Assembly (NCBI GenBank): GCA_039654915.1
Contig: CM077599.1
Coordinates: 1,366,501 to 1,430,500 of the forward strand
From: Aquilaria yunnanensis
Lineage: Eukaryota; Streptophyta; Magnoliopsida; Malvales; Thymelaeaceae
Direction: 5' to 3'
Length of the DNA stretch: 64,000 bases
Shown here: positions 30,906 through 41,809 of the stretch, one piece after another
Numbering within the stretch: position 1 is the first letter of the stretch
Layout of the letters: every line of letters starts with the position of its first letter
The notes under the pieces: model-generated
Database searches by the model: none
The model's input: only the letters and a program-made list of their open reading frames with translations
Told to the model about the DNA's origin: nothing
Translations under genes and position numbers: made by a program

Positions 30906-31535
30906 ATGGAGAAAACCCCAACTCGTAAATCCCGAAGTATTTGTGTATTTTCTGGGGCTTTTCCAGGAAAAGATGAAGAGTATTTAAAAGCAGCCAACCA
31001 TTTGGGTAGAGTATTAGCTGAGCGAAAAATACATTTAGTTTATGGAGGAGGTAGTGTCGGATTAATGGGAGGTGTAGCATCAGCAGCATCTCTAGGAGGA
31101 AGTCAAGTTCTGGGCATTATCCCTGGACCTCTGAAATTTATTTCTGGGGGCACGATTGGAGAAGAATTAGTGGTTAAAAATTTACAAGAGCGTGTGTTAC
31201 AAACGCTTTTAAATGCTGATGCTTTTATCGCTCTACCAGGTGGTTTTGGCACATTGGGAGAAGTCTTTCAAATTGCTTCCATGGCCCAACTTAATTTGCA
31301 TAAGAAACCCATTGGGCTTTTAAATGTTAACAATTTCTTTACAGGTCTGATAGCTTTTATGGATTATGCTATGCAGAAGAATTTTATATCAAGAGTGGCA
31401 CGGCGAATCATAATATCCGCAACAACTGCTGAAGAATTGCTAGATAAAATACAAGCTTTTGTTCCTGAACCAGATCCAGCAATGATTCAGATAGACTGGA
31501 CGCGACAGTCTTTCCTGAACAGTTCGATCCCATAA
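30906..31535 (+). CDS. LOG-family protein (copy 2 cargo)
   Basis: 209 residues, nearly identical to copy 1. Differences are Met100 to Thr close after the catalytic Arg96, and Pro to Leu in the C-terminal tail (SFLNSS). PGGFGTLGE and VYGGGS are intact. The Thr change lies in the helix carrying the catalytic Arg, so activity may differ from the other copies. Confidence 0.88.
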   Translation: MEKTPTRKSRSICVFSGAFPGKDEEYLKAANHLGRVLAERKIHLVYGGGSVGLMGGVASAASLGGSQVLGIIPGPLKFISGGTIGEELVVKNLQERVLQTLLNADAFIALPGGFGTLGEVFQIASMAQLNLHKKPIGLLNVNNFFTGLIAFMDYAMQKNFISRVARRIIISATTAEELLDKIQAFVPEPDPAMIQIDWTRQSFLNSSIP

Positions 31536-32044
31536 TAGTCCTCTACTAACCCTGTTGAAATATTGTGGAAGAAGAAGTGATCCGATCCGTTTTGCTTGTC
31601 CTTTAGTTTTATTATCAGCATTTTCTTTCGTGTTTTAGTTTTTCTTTCAGGGAATTTCTTTTTTATCTTATAAGATAGTCTCGTCCATGCTGATATTAAA
31701 ACCATAGGACAATGCCTTTAGGTTGGAATGGCTGAGTAAAGAGTAATTTTTATTGCTCTTGAGACGCATCCTATTAGGTCTATTAGGCATAACATTTTAG
31801 GATAGTTAAGCTTCAACCTTATTTGGATGACATATCTCTCAAGCGAATCTATATTTACTAAAGAAAATATTAGATGAACCTTGGATATTGATTCCAAACA
31901 TCCGTTCCCTTTACATAATTTGTTAGCGATATTGTCATCATCAAGATTCACTCATTTTATCGAAGTCTAAAATTTCGCACTCGCCTATTATGCAAATTCA
32001 CACTTTCGAAGAAAATTATTCCAATTCTAATTGCTTTCATATAA
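31536..32044 (+). other. Sequence between LOG and the repeat array (copy 2)
   Basis: Counterpart of 9891-10398. No sense-strand gene is visible. Confidence 0.5.
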
Positions 32045-33320
32045 ATTTCGCTCGAGGTTCAAGGAGATTTCCTTAACCTCATTCCATCAATTTTCCTTCA
32101 AACGATAGGAGAATTCCTATCGTCGAGGTTCTAAGGAAGGGCCCTTAACCTCAAATCATCAATTTTTCTTCAAACGATAGGAGAGTTCCTATCGTCGAGG
32201 TTCTAAGGTAGGGCCCTTAACCTCAAAATCATCAATTTTCCTTCAAACGATAGGAGAGTTCCTATCGTCGAGGTTCTAAGGTGGGACCCTTAACCTCATT
32301 CAAACAATTTTCCTTCAAACGATAGGAGAGTTCCTGTCGTCGAGGTTCTAAGGTAGGACCCTTAACCTCAAAAACAATCAATTTTCCTTCAAACGATAGG
32401 AGAGTTCCTATCGTCGAGGTTCTAAGGTAGGACCCTTAACCTCAAAATCATCAATTTTCCTTCAAACGATAGGAGAGTTCCTATCGTCGAGGTTCTAAGG
32501 TAGGACCCTTAACCTCAAAACAATCAATTTTCCTTCAAACGATAGGAAAGTTCCTATCGTCGAGGTTCTAAGGTAGGACCCTTAACCTCATTCAAACAAT
32601 TTTCCTTCAAACGATAGGAGAGTTCCTATCGTCGAGGTTCTAAGGTAGGACCCTTAACCTCAAAATCATCAATTTTCCTTCAAACGATAGGAGAGTTCCT
32701 GTCGTCGAGGTTCTAAGGTAGGACCCTTAACCTCAAAATCATCAATTTTCCTTCAAACGATAGGAGAGTTCCTATCGTCGAGGTTCTAAGGTAGGACCCT
32801 TAACCTCAAAATCATCAATTTTCCTTCAAACGATAGGAGAGTTCCTATCGTCGAGGTTCTAAGGTAGGACCCTTAACCTCAAAATCATCAATTTTCCTTC
32901 AAACGATAGGAGAGTTCCTGTCGTCGAGGTTCTAAGGTAGGACCCTTAACCTCAAAATCATCAATTTTCCTTCAAATGATAGGAGAGTTCCTATCGTCGA
33001 GGTTCTAAGGTAGGACCCTTAACCTCAAAACAATCAATTTTCCTTCAAACGATAGGAGAGTTCCTATCGTCGAGGTTCTAAGGTAGGACCCTTAACCTCA
33101 AAATCATCAATTTTCCTTCAAACGATAGGAGAGTTCCTATCGTCGAGGTTCTAAGGTAGGACCCTTAACCTCAAAATCATCAATTTTCCTTCAAACGATA
33201 GGAGAGTTCCTATCGTCGAGGTTCTAAGGTAGGACCCTTAACCTCAAAATTATCAAATTTTCCCTTTAATGATAGGAGAGTTCCTATCGCAGAGGCTCTA
33301 AGGAAGATTCCTTAACCTCT
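32045..33320 (+). repeat. 74-bp tandem array (copy 2)
   Basis: About 17 units, the longest array in the window. The first and last units are degenerate. Stem variants include TCCTGTCG and TGATAGGA, each of which keeps a G-U pair in the sense RNA. Confidence 0.92.
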
Positions 33321-33409
33321 GAGTTTAGGCGATGAGAAAATTCTCAATGCCTAGCTAAGCCGGACGAAATTTGATAACGACTTTGCATACACCATGTCCC
33401 ATGAAGCAT

Positions 33410-33424
33410 GCAAAGGGGGGCAGC
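33410..33424 (+). other. Polypurine tract of copy 2
   Basis: GCAAAGGGGGGCAGC immediately before the LTR start. Confidence 0.9.
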
Positions 33425-36410
33425 TGTTGACACCCAATTTCGTCCGACTATTATAAAAAAAATTAATTAATTAAAAATTATTAACTAAAAAAATTAATTT
33501 AACAAAAATAATATATTATTAGTTTAGTGGGGGACATTTTTGTCATATGGTGTTAGTTAAAATATATATATAGGTATACATATATATCTGTATGTGTGTA
33601 TTAGAAATATTAATTAATTATTAATTATTTCTTAACTAATTATTAATTAATTAAAAAAATTAAAAAAAAAATTAAAATTAAAAACAGAAAATTCCTTCCC
33701 CAGCTGAGCCTTCCTGGGGAAAGGCTGGGATATTTTTAGAAGGCTCTAGGCCTCTATAATTGGAGAGAAAATCTTATCTTCTCTCCCTCTCACGGGGTTC
33801 TCTCTCTCTGGGCCCAAATTTCTTTCTTCTCTCTCACGCTCAGCACAACTCATTCTGTCTCTCCCCTGGTAACTCTGATCTCTCTCTTTCCTCACTCTGC
33901 TCTCTCTCTCCCTCACGCCATAACAGAGCTCCTTCTCATCTTCCTCTCCTTCTCACCGACTCATCTCTGACTCTCTCTAAAAACAATTCTCTCACTCTCC
34001 TCTCCCACTGACTATCTTCTCTCGTTCACCAGCTCTCTCTTTCTCCTACTCTCGCACTCTGAGTCTCTCAACGCTCCCTCTCAGAAACTTTCTCTCTCTC
34101 TCTCGTCTCCCCTAATTCGCTACCCTGACTCGCCTGATCTTCTTTCCTTCCTTCCCCTCCACATCTTTCTCCCTCTCATCCCTTTTCTTCTCCCTCCTCT
34201 CTGCCTTTTTTTTTCCGTCGCGTTCTCCCTCCCTTTACTCGCCGCGACACCGCGTCGCGTCCTTGGCTGCCGTGCTCCCGCCACTTGCTCGCCTCCTGTT
34301 CGTACTCCAAGTTCCTCACCGCCCCTTTGCCGTCACGCCTACTCCATCGCCTCTCTCGTTCGCGCTCGCACGCCCCTGTCTCGCACGCCGTCGCGAAAAC
34401 TATCACCGGTAGCCTCGCGTCGTACCAGCTTTTCCCCCCCCCCGTTCGCTGCTTTCCCCCCGTCAGGCGCTCCCTCCGTTCACCACGCCGCCAGGCGGAA
34501 CCTCCTCGCGTTGCCTCCTTTCTCGCCGCCAGCCCTGTACGCCCCGTTGCTGATGACGTCTCCAGTTCCCTCCGCCACCGAGGCCATCCCCTCGCTCCAC
34601 CGCGTCGCGCCCGCTGTCGGTCTCTTTTCCCGCATCTCCCAGCCGTCGCACCAGCCAACCTGTTCGCGCCCCCTTGCCGTCGCCACCTCTTCTATGCCAC
34701 TGTCACCGTTGACAAGTCCATCTCTCTGAGATTTCGCGAAAGCAGAGTAGGAAGAAGACAGATTTGGTCTTCACGAGAATTAAAATTTTATTTTTATTGG
34801 TATATCCCTCTTTTAGACCCTTATCTTATTATATTTTTTTCATTTTAGTTACTAACCTTCTTTATTTTGCAGATTGGTTATTAATCACTAGTATTTTATT
34901 ATTTTTATTTTTTCAGTTTTTATTTATTTATTTGCTTAGGTCATGTATTAAGTTTGACTACAAAATTCAAATATGAATTTAAATTAAAATTGTTTATTGG
35001 CTTATTTCTTTAATTTGATAAAGTCCTGAGATTTTAAGAACGTCTATATTCATGTCCGTGTGGTCTGATAAGATCTATGGTTTGGATAATAATTATTTAA
35101 AAATCTTACAAAATAATATCAAAATTGCACGTCATCTTTGTGCTTTCTTGTTTGGCTATGTGGGATGAATTGGTAGGTATTGCTAGACTTAAATGTACAG
35201 ACCAGTTAGGAAATTCACCATAAATTGTGCAGTTCGCATCTGAGGCTGAAACTTGGCATGGCAATAGCTTTATGTGTCTAGTTTAACCGTGATTTCTGGG
35301 ATTGCAATTTTGATAATCCTACGATTTTATAGATTTATTTTACTAAAGACTAGTCTGTCTGGAATCTCATCAGTAGGTCTGCACAATCATTCTTATTACG
35401 AAATTCTTGAGAAATCATCTGAATGGATTCCCATCCTATCAATTTACTGGTATGTACATATACATCTCTAGTTTATGTGCAATTTGACATATCATGATTT
35501 TGAGCTCTATACATTTTTTTGAAATTCATGGACTGGATGCATGTTTTTCTGGCCACCAGAGTGGGATTAGCTGAATTGCCAGAAATTGTATTATGTTGAA
35601 AAGTTAATGGCCCCCTGTCCCTTTTATCTATGAGTTTCAGCTATATGTCTTGTTAGTGGCATCAATGTATGTTCATGGATGTTTTGATTCTTTCTTTCTG
35701 AATGTTTACATGTGAGTTGCTAGGATGAATTGGATTTTTTTTTTATATAGTTGTTGAGGCCAATAACAAGGTATTCACCTTCGCTAATAGCTGATCTTCA
35801 AATGTTTGCGAAGCCTTAACGGCCCTGGAATCTGTTCATTAATTTGACATTATATCTCACCTGTATCCATTGTCTGTTGATGTGATCATGGTGAACTTAT
35901 GGTCATTCTACATCATAAACCGTGTCTTTTTCACGAGGTTGCTGTTAGAAAATAATGTCTAACATTGTCTAAGTATGAGCCTACAGGGTGCAGGCAACTA
36001 AGTACAAAGATCCATGATTTCTCCAACTATTTTCAATTGCTTCTAGCTTATCTATTCAAGTTTTTTTTTTTTTTTTTTTTTTTTTTTTGTCTTGCTGATT
36101 TGTTAGTCTGAAAACCTGGGTTCTCCAACTATTTTGCTTTTCTCAATCTTTGTGAAGGCAGATTTTTTTGTGATAAGACTAAAATTTTTTGTTGAACTTT
36201 TTGATGTCATTAATATCCCTGTTTGTATGGTCCCAGTCAGTTTGCTATGATTAAATTCCATCTAATTGATTTGAACTCCAAATGACCGCTTCCTTTTTAT
36301 TTTTGCAGATAGACTATTAACAGCTATTTTTTTTGTGTTTATTTTTTATTTGATTTTTATTTCTTCTTTATTCTCATTTATTTATTTTTCTATGGAAAGT
36401 TATACCTCCT

Positions 36411-36453
<43 letters not shown>

Positions 36454-37067
36454 GTAGATGGTTAAACGCCCCTACTTTATTTATTTATTTACTTTTTCTG
36501 TAATTTTTTTTTTTATGTGGATGATTAACCTCATTTTATTTATGTACCATTTTTAGTTGGTTAAGACACCTATCTTACTTCCTTACTTTATTTATATTTA
36601 TTATTTCTATTACAACAAAAGCCCCCACTCTTTATCATTATTTGGAATACATATTTTTATTATTTCTTTTAAATAACAAAAGAATTAAACTTATCTTTTT
36701 AATTCCTTTAAATAATAAAATTTAACCTTTTTTTTCTATAAATAAGAATCAATCATAACCAAATGATTTCACAAAAATTTATGATAAAATTAAAATTAAT
36801 AATTTGATAAATTAAGAATTAAGATTTTTAAAATTAGAAAATCCTTGTCCGGGTGATCCGGTAGGATTCATGGCTTGGAGAAATATAAAATCTTTTAAAA
36901 TAAATAAATTAAATAAAAAGATAAAAATCCATATTTACGATATGGATTAATTGATTAAAATTTCGTCAAATTCCGTGTCCAAATGACTCGGCAGAGTCCA
37001 TGGTTCGGAATCCAAATCTTCCGTGTCCAAATGACTCGGCAGAGTCCATGGTTCGGAAGTATAAAAA
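33425..37067 (+). repeat. LTR type beta, 3' LTR of copy 2 (3'-truncated)
   Basis: Starts TGTTGACACCCAATTTCGTCC like the alpha LTR and then diverges. A likely TATA-like CTCTATAATTGG is near 33752. Next comes a CT-rich leader (33780-34200), a GC-rich block (34200-34740) and AT-rich sequence. Hairpin modules lie at about 35050, 36845, 36970 and 37020. It stops in the last module and lacks the GCCACA end. Between 35130 and 36060 the sequence is less AT-rich and looks like intron or gene-derived DNA, with no readable protein. The 94-bp GC block is absent. Confidence 0.8.
33780..34750 (+). other. CT-rich then GC-rich leader of LTR beta
   Basis: (CT)n-like sequence grades into a GC-rich stretch with a 187-codon open frame (34285-34848). 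That frame begins at TTG, not ATG, and is Arg/Pro/Ser/Ala-rich without any domain. I treat it as an untranslated leader. Confidence 0.5.
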
Positions 37068-37426
37068 ACACTTGTTTACCCCCATGTTACAGTCCGAATG
37101 ATTGCTCTTCCTTAGACTCAGGTTCTGATCCATAAGACTTGCCCCCTTGTCTATTGAGCTTCTTTGTTGGCCGTACTCTTTTTAAGCTTCGTAGAGACTA
37201 CTTTGCCCCCCTGAATATGGTGTTTATGTAGATAAAAGGTATCACCTCGCCTTTAACAGAAGGTCGAGCATTTCTAGACTTTTGTGATGGCACTTGATCG
37301 TAAATTTCTCTTACAAGAACCACATCTTATTAAAGAAAGACTCAAGCTATCTCCTCACTTTTAAATCTACACACATTAATGAATAATGGTTTGGCCTTAA
37401 AGAAAAACTTTCATCAATTTGCAAAG
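37068..37426 (-). other. Inverted internal segment between copies 2 and 3
   Basis: This stretch runs in the same direction as 56838-57196, whereas everything from 37427 onward is the reverse complement of copy 4. It is therefore an inverted block, bounded by the truncated beta LTR at 37067 and by a fold-back at 37426. No gene is seen; a short minus frame (37347-37553) crosses the breakpoint. Confidence 0.7.
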
Positions 37427-37914
37427 CCACAAGAAAAGGGACAATGAAACATTGAAAGTTAAGCCTTTGATAGTATGAAATCCATGACAAGGGATGAGTA
37501 TTTGAAGAGATATAAAGTATGAGGCGAGCGAACATTAAAGAAATTGAGGCCAAAATTCAAGAACAAGTCAAAGAAAGCGGACTTTGAAAAGAGTTGGGCT
37601 TTTGAGGCAATGGACAAGAGCGGGGAAACATAAAGAGATTCAATGATAGTCCAAGAAGGCCATCACAAAGAGGATCCAGTAAAGCAAAGACATAAAGAAC
37701 TAGATCCATACAAAAAAAAGCCATTAGTTACACATGCTCTGCATTCATGCATTTCATATCATGCATACATAGCCTTTACATAACAAGGACCAAACGGGAA
37801 TCACATTCACAGCACAGTTACAGCAATATAAGCTGAGATCTCAATGTCATCAGTTCTTACTAATCTATCACTGGATACACAGCTAATATGCGGGACCAAC
37901 CCGCATCAGGAATT

Positions 37915-38300
37915 CAAGGATAAGGTAGACAATATGTCAAAAGCCTGGCAATCGATTCAATAATCGAGACTACACCTGGAAGGACAGGATTGACGTCAGC
38001 TAGTAGTATCCAAGATAAGAGATAGCTATAGCCGAGGATAAGACACATATCAAAAAGGATAAAGTAGACAATATGTCAAAAGCCTGGCAATCGATTCAAT
38101 AATCGAGACGACACCTGGAAGGACAGGATTGATGCCAGCTTAGCAGCATCCAAGATAAGAGATAGCTGTGGTCAAAGATAAGACAGACATCAAGAAATAT
38201 TGTCGTTGAAAATTTGTCAAAAGCGGACAATGGATTCAATAATCGAGGACTGGATCGACGTCAGCTCGATGGAATATCTAAGATAAAAAATATCTATCAC
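37915..38300 (+). promoter_or_regulatory. Tandem GATAAG/TGACGTCA repeats upstream of CRP1 (copy 3)
   Basis: About 2.7 units of roughly 140 bp. Each has GTAGACAATATGTCAAAAG, GGCAATCGATTCAATAATCG, GGACAGGATTGACGTCAGCT and CCAAGATAAGAGATAGC blocks. TGACGTCA resembles plant bZIP (TGA-type) sites and GATAAG resembles I-box/GATA sites, both known in plant viral and light-responsive promoters. The array may be the CRP1 promoter. Confidence 0.5.
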
Positions 38301-38433
38301 ATCAAAATGAAGTAGGATCCACTTTTCCGGTTAAACGGCGGATACGGTACTCCGTGACTCTCAAGTCGGTTCTCTCAGTTGCCCATAATAACTGATCCCT
38401 TCCTCTCTTCTTTCTTTTACTTCCCTCTAGAAA

Positions 38434-38982
38434 ATGGATCCTACTTTTTCTGCCTTGCGAAAATATTTTCCTTCTCTCCCAATGAACATCCTCAAAAAGA
38501 TCTACCAAGTTCGCTGTGAACGATTAAGAGCTCTGATGCATAAAGGAATCCCTGAAGATGTGCGGTGGTTAATTGAAGCTAAGGTTCGTCTGGCAGGTGA
38601 AATCCCAGAGGCATTTGTGTCTCACATGCCTGGTGTAGGCAAAAGCTCTTATGCCAAAAAGCGAAGAGCGAGGAGACTAGGCGTCTGTCATAAATGCGGA
38701 CGCTGGACCTGTAATACTAAATGTCGTTCTTTAGGGATGATCTCTGATAATCGAGAAGATAAAATACGATTCATTAAGAATGGCCTGAGTAAGGACTCAT
38801 TGGATGATATCCAATTGACTCTTGAGACGCATTCTTGTGGATCCGTGCAACGTGAACTTCTCGATTTATGGAGCATTTTTCATGAAGAACGAGAACGATA
38901 CAATCCCGGGAATCTGACGTTAAACGACCCTATTTGTCAGCTTGTAAGAAAACTGGATGGGAAGCAAATCCTCGACTCATAG
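38434..38982 (+). CDS. CRP1 (copy 3 cargo)
   Basis: 182 residues. Differs from copies 1 and 2 around the finger: SHMPGVG, AKKRRARRLGVCHKC, CNTKC. The four cysteines and the basic run are kept. It differs from copy 4 by Asn versus Ser in ERYNPGN. Confidence 0.82.
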   Translation: MDPTFSALRKYFPSLPMNILKKIYQVRCERLRALMHKGIPEDVRWLIEAKVRLAGEIPEAFVSHMPGVGKSSYAKKRRARRLGVCHKCGRWTCNTKCRSLGMISDNREDKIRFIKNGLSKDSLDDIQLTLETHSCGSVQRELLDLWSIFHEERERYNPGNLTLNDPICQLVRKLDGKQILDS

Positions 38983-39228
38983 AAGCCATTAATCCCGTTA
39001 CTGGACGTAAAACCAGTGGAAGATGTGAGCCACAGTCACAATCACTGTACATACAATTTATCATATTTAAAATTTTCCATTTTTCTTTTAATAATGTATT
39101 TGCTCCCGTAAGTGTAATCGACACGTTATCCATTTCATTGCTATAAATGCATGTTCTTCCAGTCGGTTATCTAAGTTTCCTTCAATAACTAATTCCTTTC
39201 CATCATCTCTCAAATTCTTCTCTCATCA

Positions 39229-39777
39229 ATGGATTCTACTCTTTCTGCACTGCGAAAATACTTTCCTTCCCTTCCAATAAAAGTCCTTAAAAAGATCTAC
39301 CTTGCTAGATGTGAAAGAATCAGAGTTTTTACACGCAAAGGCATTCCCGATAATGTGCAGTGGATAATTGAAGCTAAGGTCCGTCTGGCGGGTGAAGTTC
39401 CAGATGCATTTATGCCCCGCATGCCCGGTTTAGGTAAAAGCCGTTATGCCAAAAGGCGAAGAGCAAAGAGACTAGGCGTGTGTTATAAATGTGGGCGATG
39501 GAATTGTAATACTAAATGTCGCTCTTTAGGATACATCTCCATAAATCGTGAAGATAAAAGAAAATTCATTAAGAATGGCCTGCGTAAGGAGTCTCTGAAA
39601 GATATCCGAGAGACTCTTGAAACGCATTCTTGTGGAAAAGTGCAAGGTGAAATTATCGGTTTATGGAGGACTTACCATAAAGAACGAAACCGTTACAGTC
39701 TTGGGAATGTGATTTTAAACGACCCCGTTTGTCAGTTTGTAAGAAAACTAGATGGGAAGCAAATCCCCGACTTATAG
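39229..39777 (+). CDS. CRP2 (copy 3 cargo)
   Basis: 182 residues. Distinguished from the other copies by LSALRKYF and SLPIKVLKK near the N-terminus. The finger CYKCGRWNCNTKC is unchanged. Confidence 0.82.
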   Translation: MDSTLSALRKYFPSLPIKVLKKIYLARCERIRVFTRKGIPDNVQWIIEAKVRLAGEVPDAFMPRMPGLGKSRYAKRRRAKRLGVCYKCGRWNCNTKCRSLGYISINREDKRKFIKNGLRKESLKDIRETLETHSCGKVQGEIIGLWRTYHKERNRYSLGNVILNDPVCQFVRKLDGKQIPDL

Positions 39778-40041
39778 AAGGCATTGAAGCCATTACTGGA
39801 CATGAATTAGTGGAAGATGAGAGCCACAGTCATGATTGCTGTACATATAAGCTGTCATTTGTCTTTTCTTTTGGCAATAATGTACTTACTTCCGTAAGTG
39901 TAATAAACGCATTATCCTTTCATCACTATAAATGCGTGTTCTTCCTTCTGGATACGGTACTCCATAACTCCCAAATTCAGTTATTTCCATTTCCTACAAT
40001 CACTAATTTCTTTCTTTTTCTCTTAAATGCCTCATTCATCA

Positions 40042-40590
40042 ATGGAGCCTTCTCTTTCCGCTCTACGAAAATATTTCCCTTCTTTCCCAATAAATGTTCT
40101 TAAAAAGGTTTATCAAGCTAGATGTGAACGATTCCGACTATTTATGCACAAAGGCATTCCTGATAATGTGCGGTGGCTAATCGAAGCTAAAGTTCGTTCG
40201 GCTGGTGAAGTTCCAGATGCGTTCTTTCCCCGTATGCCCGGCTTTGGTAAAAGCGTTTATGCCAAAAAGAGAAGAGCAAAGAGGCTAGGCGTCTGTCACA
40301 ATTGTGGATGGTGGATTTGCGGCAATAAATGTCGTTCTCCAGGAGTGATCACCAGAAATCGTAATGATAGAATAAAATTCATCAAGAATGGCTTGCGTAA
40401 GGAATCTCTGGAAGATATCCGAGAGGTTCTTGAAGCGCATTCTTGCGGAATAGTGCAATTTGAGGTTGTTGGATTATGGATAATTCTCCAAAAAGAACGA
40501 GAACGTTACAGTCTTGGGAATCTGACCCTAAACGACCCTGTTTGCCAGTTTGTGAAAAAGCTAGATGAGATGCAAATCACTGATTCATAG
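40042..40590 (+). CDS. CRP3 (copy 3 cargo)
   Basis: 182 residues (alternative ATG at 40027). Same as copy 1, with Tyr in VLKKVYQARCERF. Confidence 0.82.
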   Translation: MEPSLSALRKYFPSFPINVLKKVYQARCERFRLFMHKGIPDNVRWLIEAKVRSAGEVPDAFFPRMPGFGKSVYAKKRRAKRLGVCHNCGWWICGNKCRSPGVITRNRNDRIKFIKNGLRKESLEDIREVLEAHSCGIVQFEVVGLWIILQKERERYSLGNLTLNDPVCQFVKKLDEMQITDS

Positions 40591-40629
40591 AAAGCATTGA
40601 AGCCGTTACTGGACGCAAAGCCAGTAGAA

Positions 40630-41119
40630 GACGGAACAAGGTCACGATTACTGTACGTGCTAGCTGTCGCTTTTGAAATTTTCCTCCCCTTTTGGTAATA
40701 ATGTATCCACTCCTGACATGAACCAAAGTCACGATTACTGTACGTGCTAGCTGTCGCTTTTGAAATTTTCCTCCTCTTTCAGCAATAATGTATCCACTCT
40801 TGACATAAGCCATAGTCACGATACTGTACATGCTAGCTGACGCTTTTGAAATTTTCCTCCCATAATGTACCCATTCCTGACATGAGCTATAATTACGACT
40901 ACTGTATATACCTGCCACTTTTGAAATTTTCCTTCTCATCCGACAATCATGTACCTACTCCTGACATAAGCTACAGTCGCGACTACTGTACATGCTAGCA
41001 GCTATTTTGAAAATTTTCCTCCTCTTTTAACGATAGTATACCCATACCTGACCAGAGTCATACCCGTGACTACTATGAATAGCTGGCAATAATGTATCCA
41101 TTCTTGAAAAATAAAATTA
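40630..41119 (+). promoter_or_regulatory. Tandem upstream modules of LOG (copy 3)
   Basis: The same roughly 85-bp modules as in copies 1 and 2, with the LOG TATA box at 41140-41147. Confidence 0.65.
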
Positions 41120-41179
41120 TTGCCTTATCTCTTCATCTCTATAAATATATCCTCTTTTCTCACAAGGGTAAGGATAGGA

Positions 41180-41809
41180 ATGGAGAAAACCCCAACTCGT
41201 AAATCCCGAAGTATTTGTGTATTTTCTGGGGCTTTTCCTGGAAAAGATGAAGAGTATTTAAAAGCAGCCAACCATTTGGGTAGAGTATTAGCTGAGCGAA
41301 AAATACATTTAGTTTATGGAGGAGGTAGTGTCGGATTAATGGGAGGTGTAGCATCAGCAGCATCTCTAGGAGGAAGTCAAGTTCTGGGCATTATCCCTGG
41401 ACCTCTGAAATTTATTTCTGGGGGCACGATTGGAGAAGAATTAGTGGTTAAAAATTTACAAGAGCGTGTGTTACAAATGCTTTTAAATGCTGATGCTTTT
41501 ATCGCTCTACCAGGTGGTTTTGGCACATTGGGAGAAGTCTTTCAAATTGCTTCCATGGCCCAACTTAATTTGCATAAGAAACCCATTGGGCTTTTAAATG
41601 TTAACAATTTCTTTACAGGTCTGATAGCTTTTATGGATTATGCTATGCAGAAGAATTTTATATCAAGAGTGGCACGGCGAATCATAATATCCGCAACAAC
41701 TGCTGAAGAATTGCTAGATAAAATACAAGCTTTTGTTCCTGAACCAGATCCAGCAATGATTCAGATAGACTGGACGCGACAGTCTTTCCCGAACAGTTCG
41801 ATCCCATAA
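41180..41809 (+). CDS. LOG-family protein (copy 3 cargo)
   Basis: 209 residues, the same protein as copy 1 (Met100, SFPNSS). Catalytic Arg96 and Glu119 are present. The start is the ATG 40 bp downstream of the TATA box. Confidence 0.9.
   Translation: MEKTPTRKSRSICVFSGAFPGKDEEYLKAANHLGRVLAERKIHLVYGGGSVGLMGGVASAASLGGSQVLGIIPGPLKFISGGTIGEELVVKNLQERVLQMLLNADAFIALPGGFGTLGEVFQIASMAQLNLHKKPIGLLNVNNFFTGLIAFMDYAMQKNFISRVARRIIISATTAEELLDKIQAFVPEPDPAMIQIDWTRQSFPNSSIP

Larger units (their letters stand above)
26415..37067 (+). mobile_element. Copy 2: pol-deleted cargo-carrying element
   Basis: Order on the plus strand: 119-codon pol tail, CRP1, CRP2, CRP3, LOG, 74-bp array, polypurine tract, LTR of type beta. 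ORF1, gag-pro and most of pol are absent; the pol tail is fused directly to LTR fragment gamma. The segment 26415-28737 is the inverted counterpart of 13240-15562 in copy 1. The LTR is cut short at about 37067. Confidence 0.88.
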
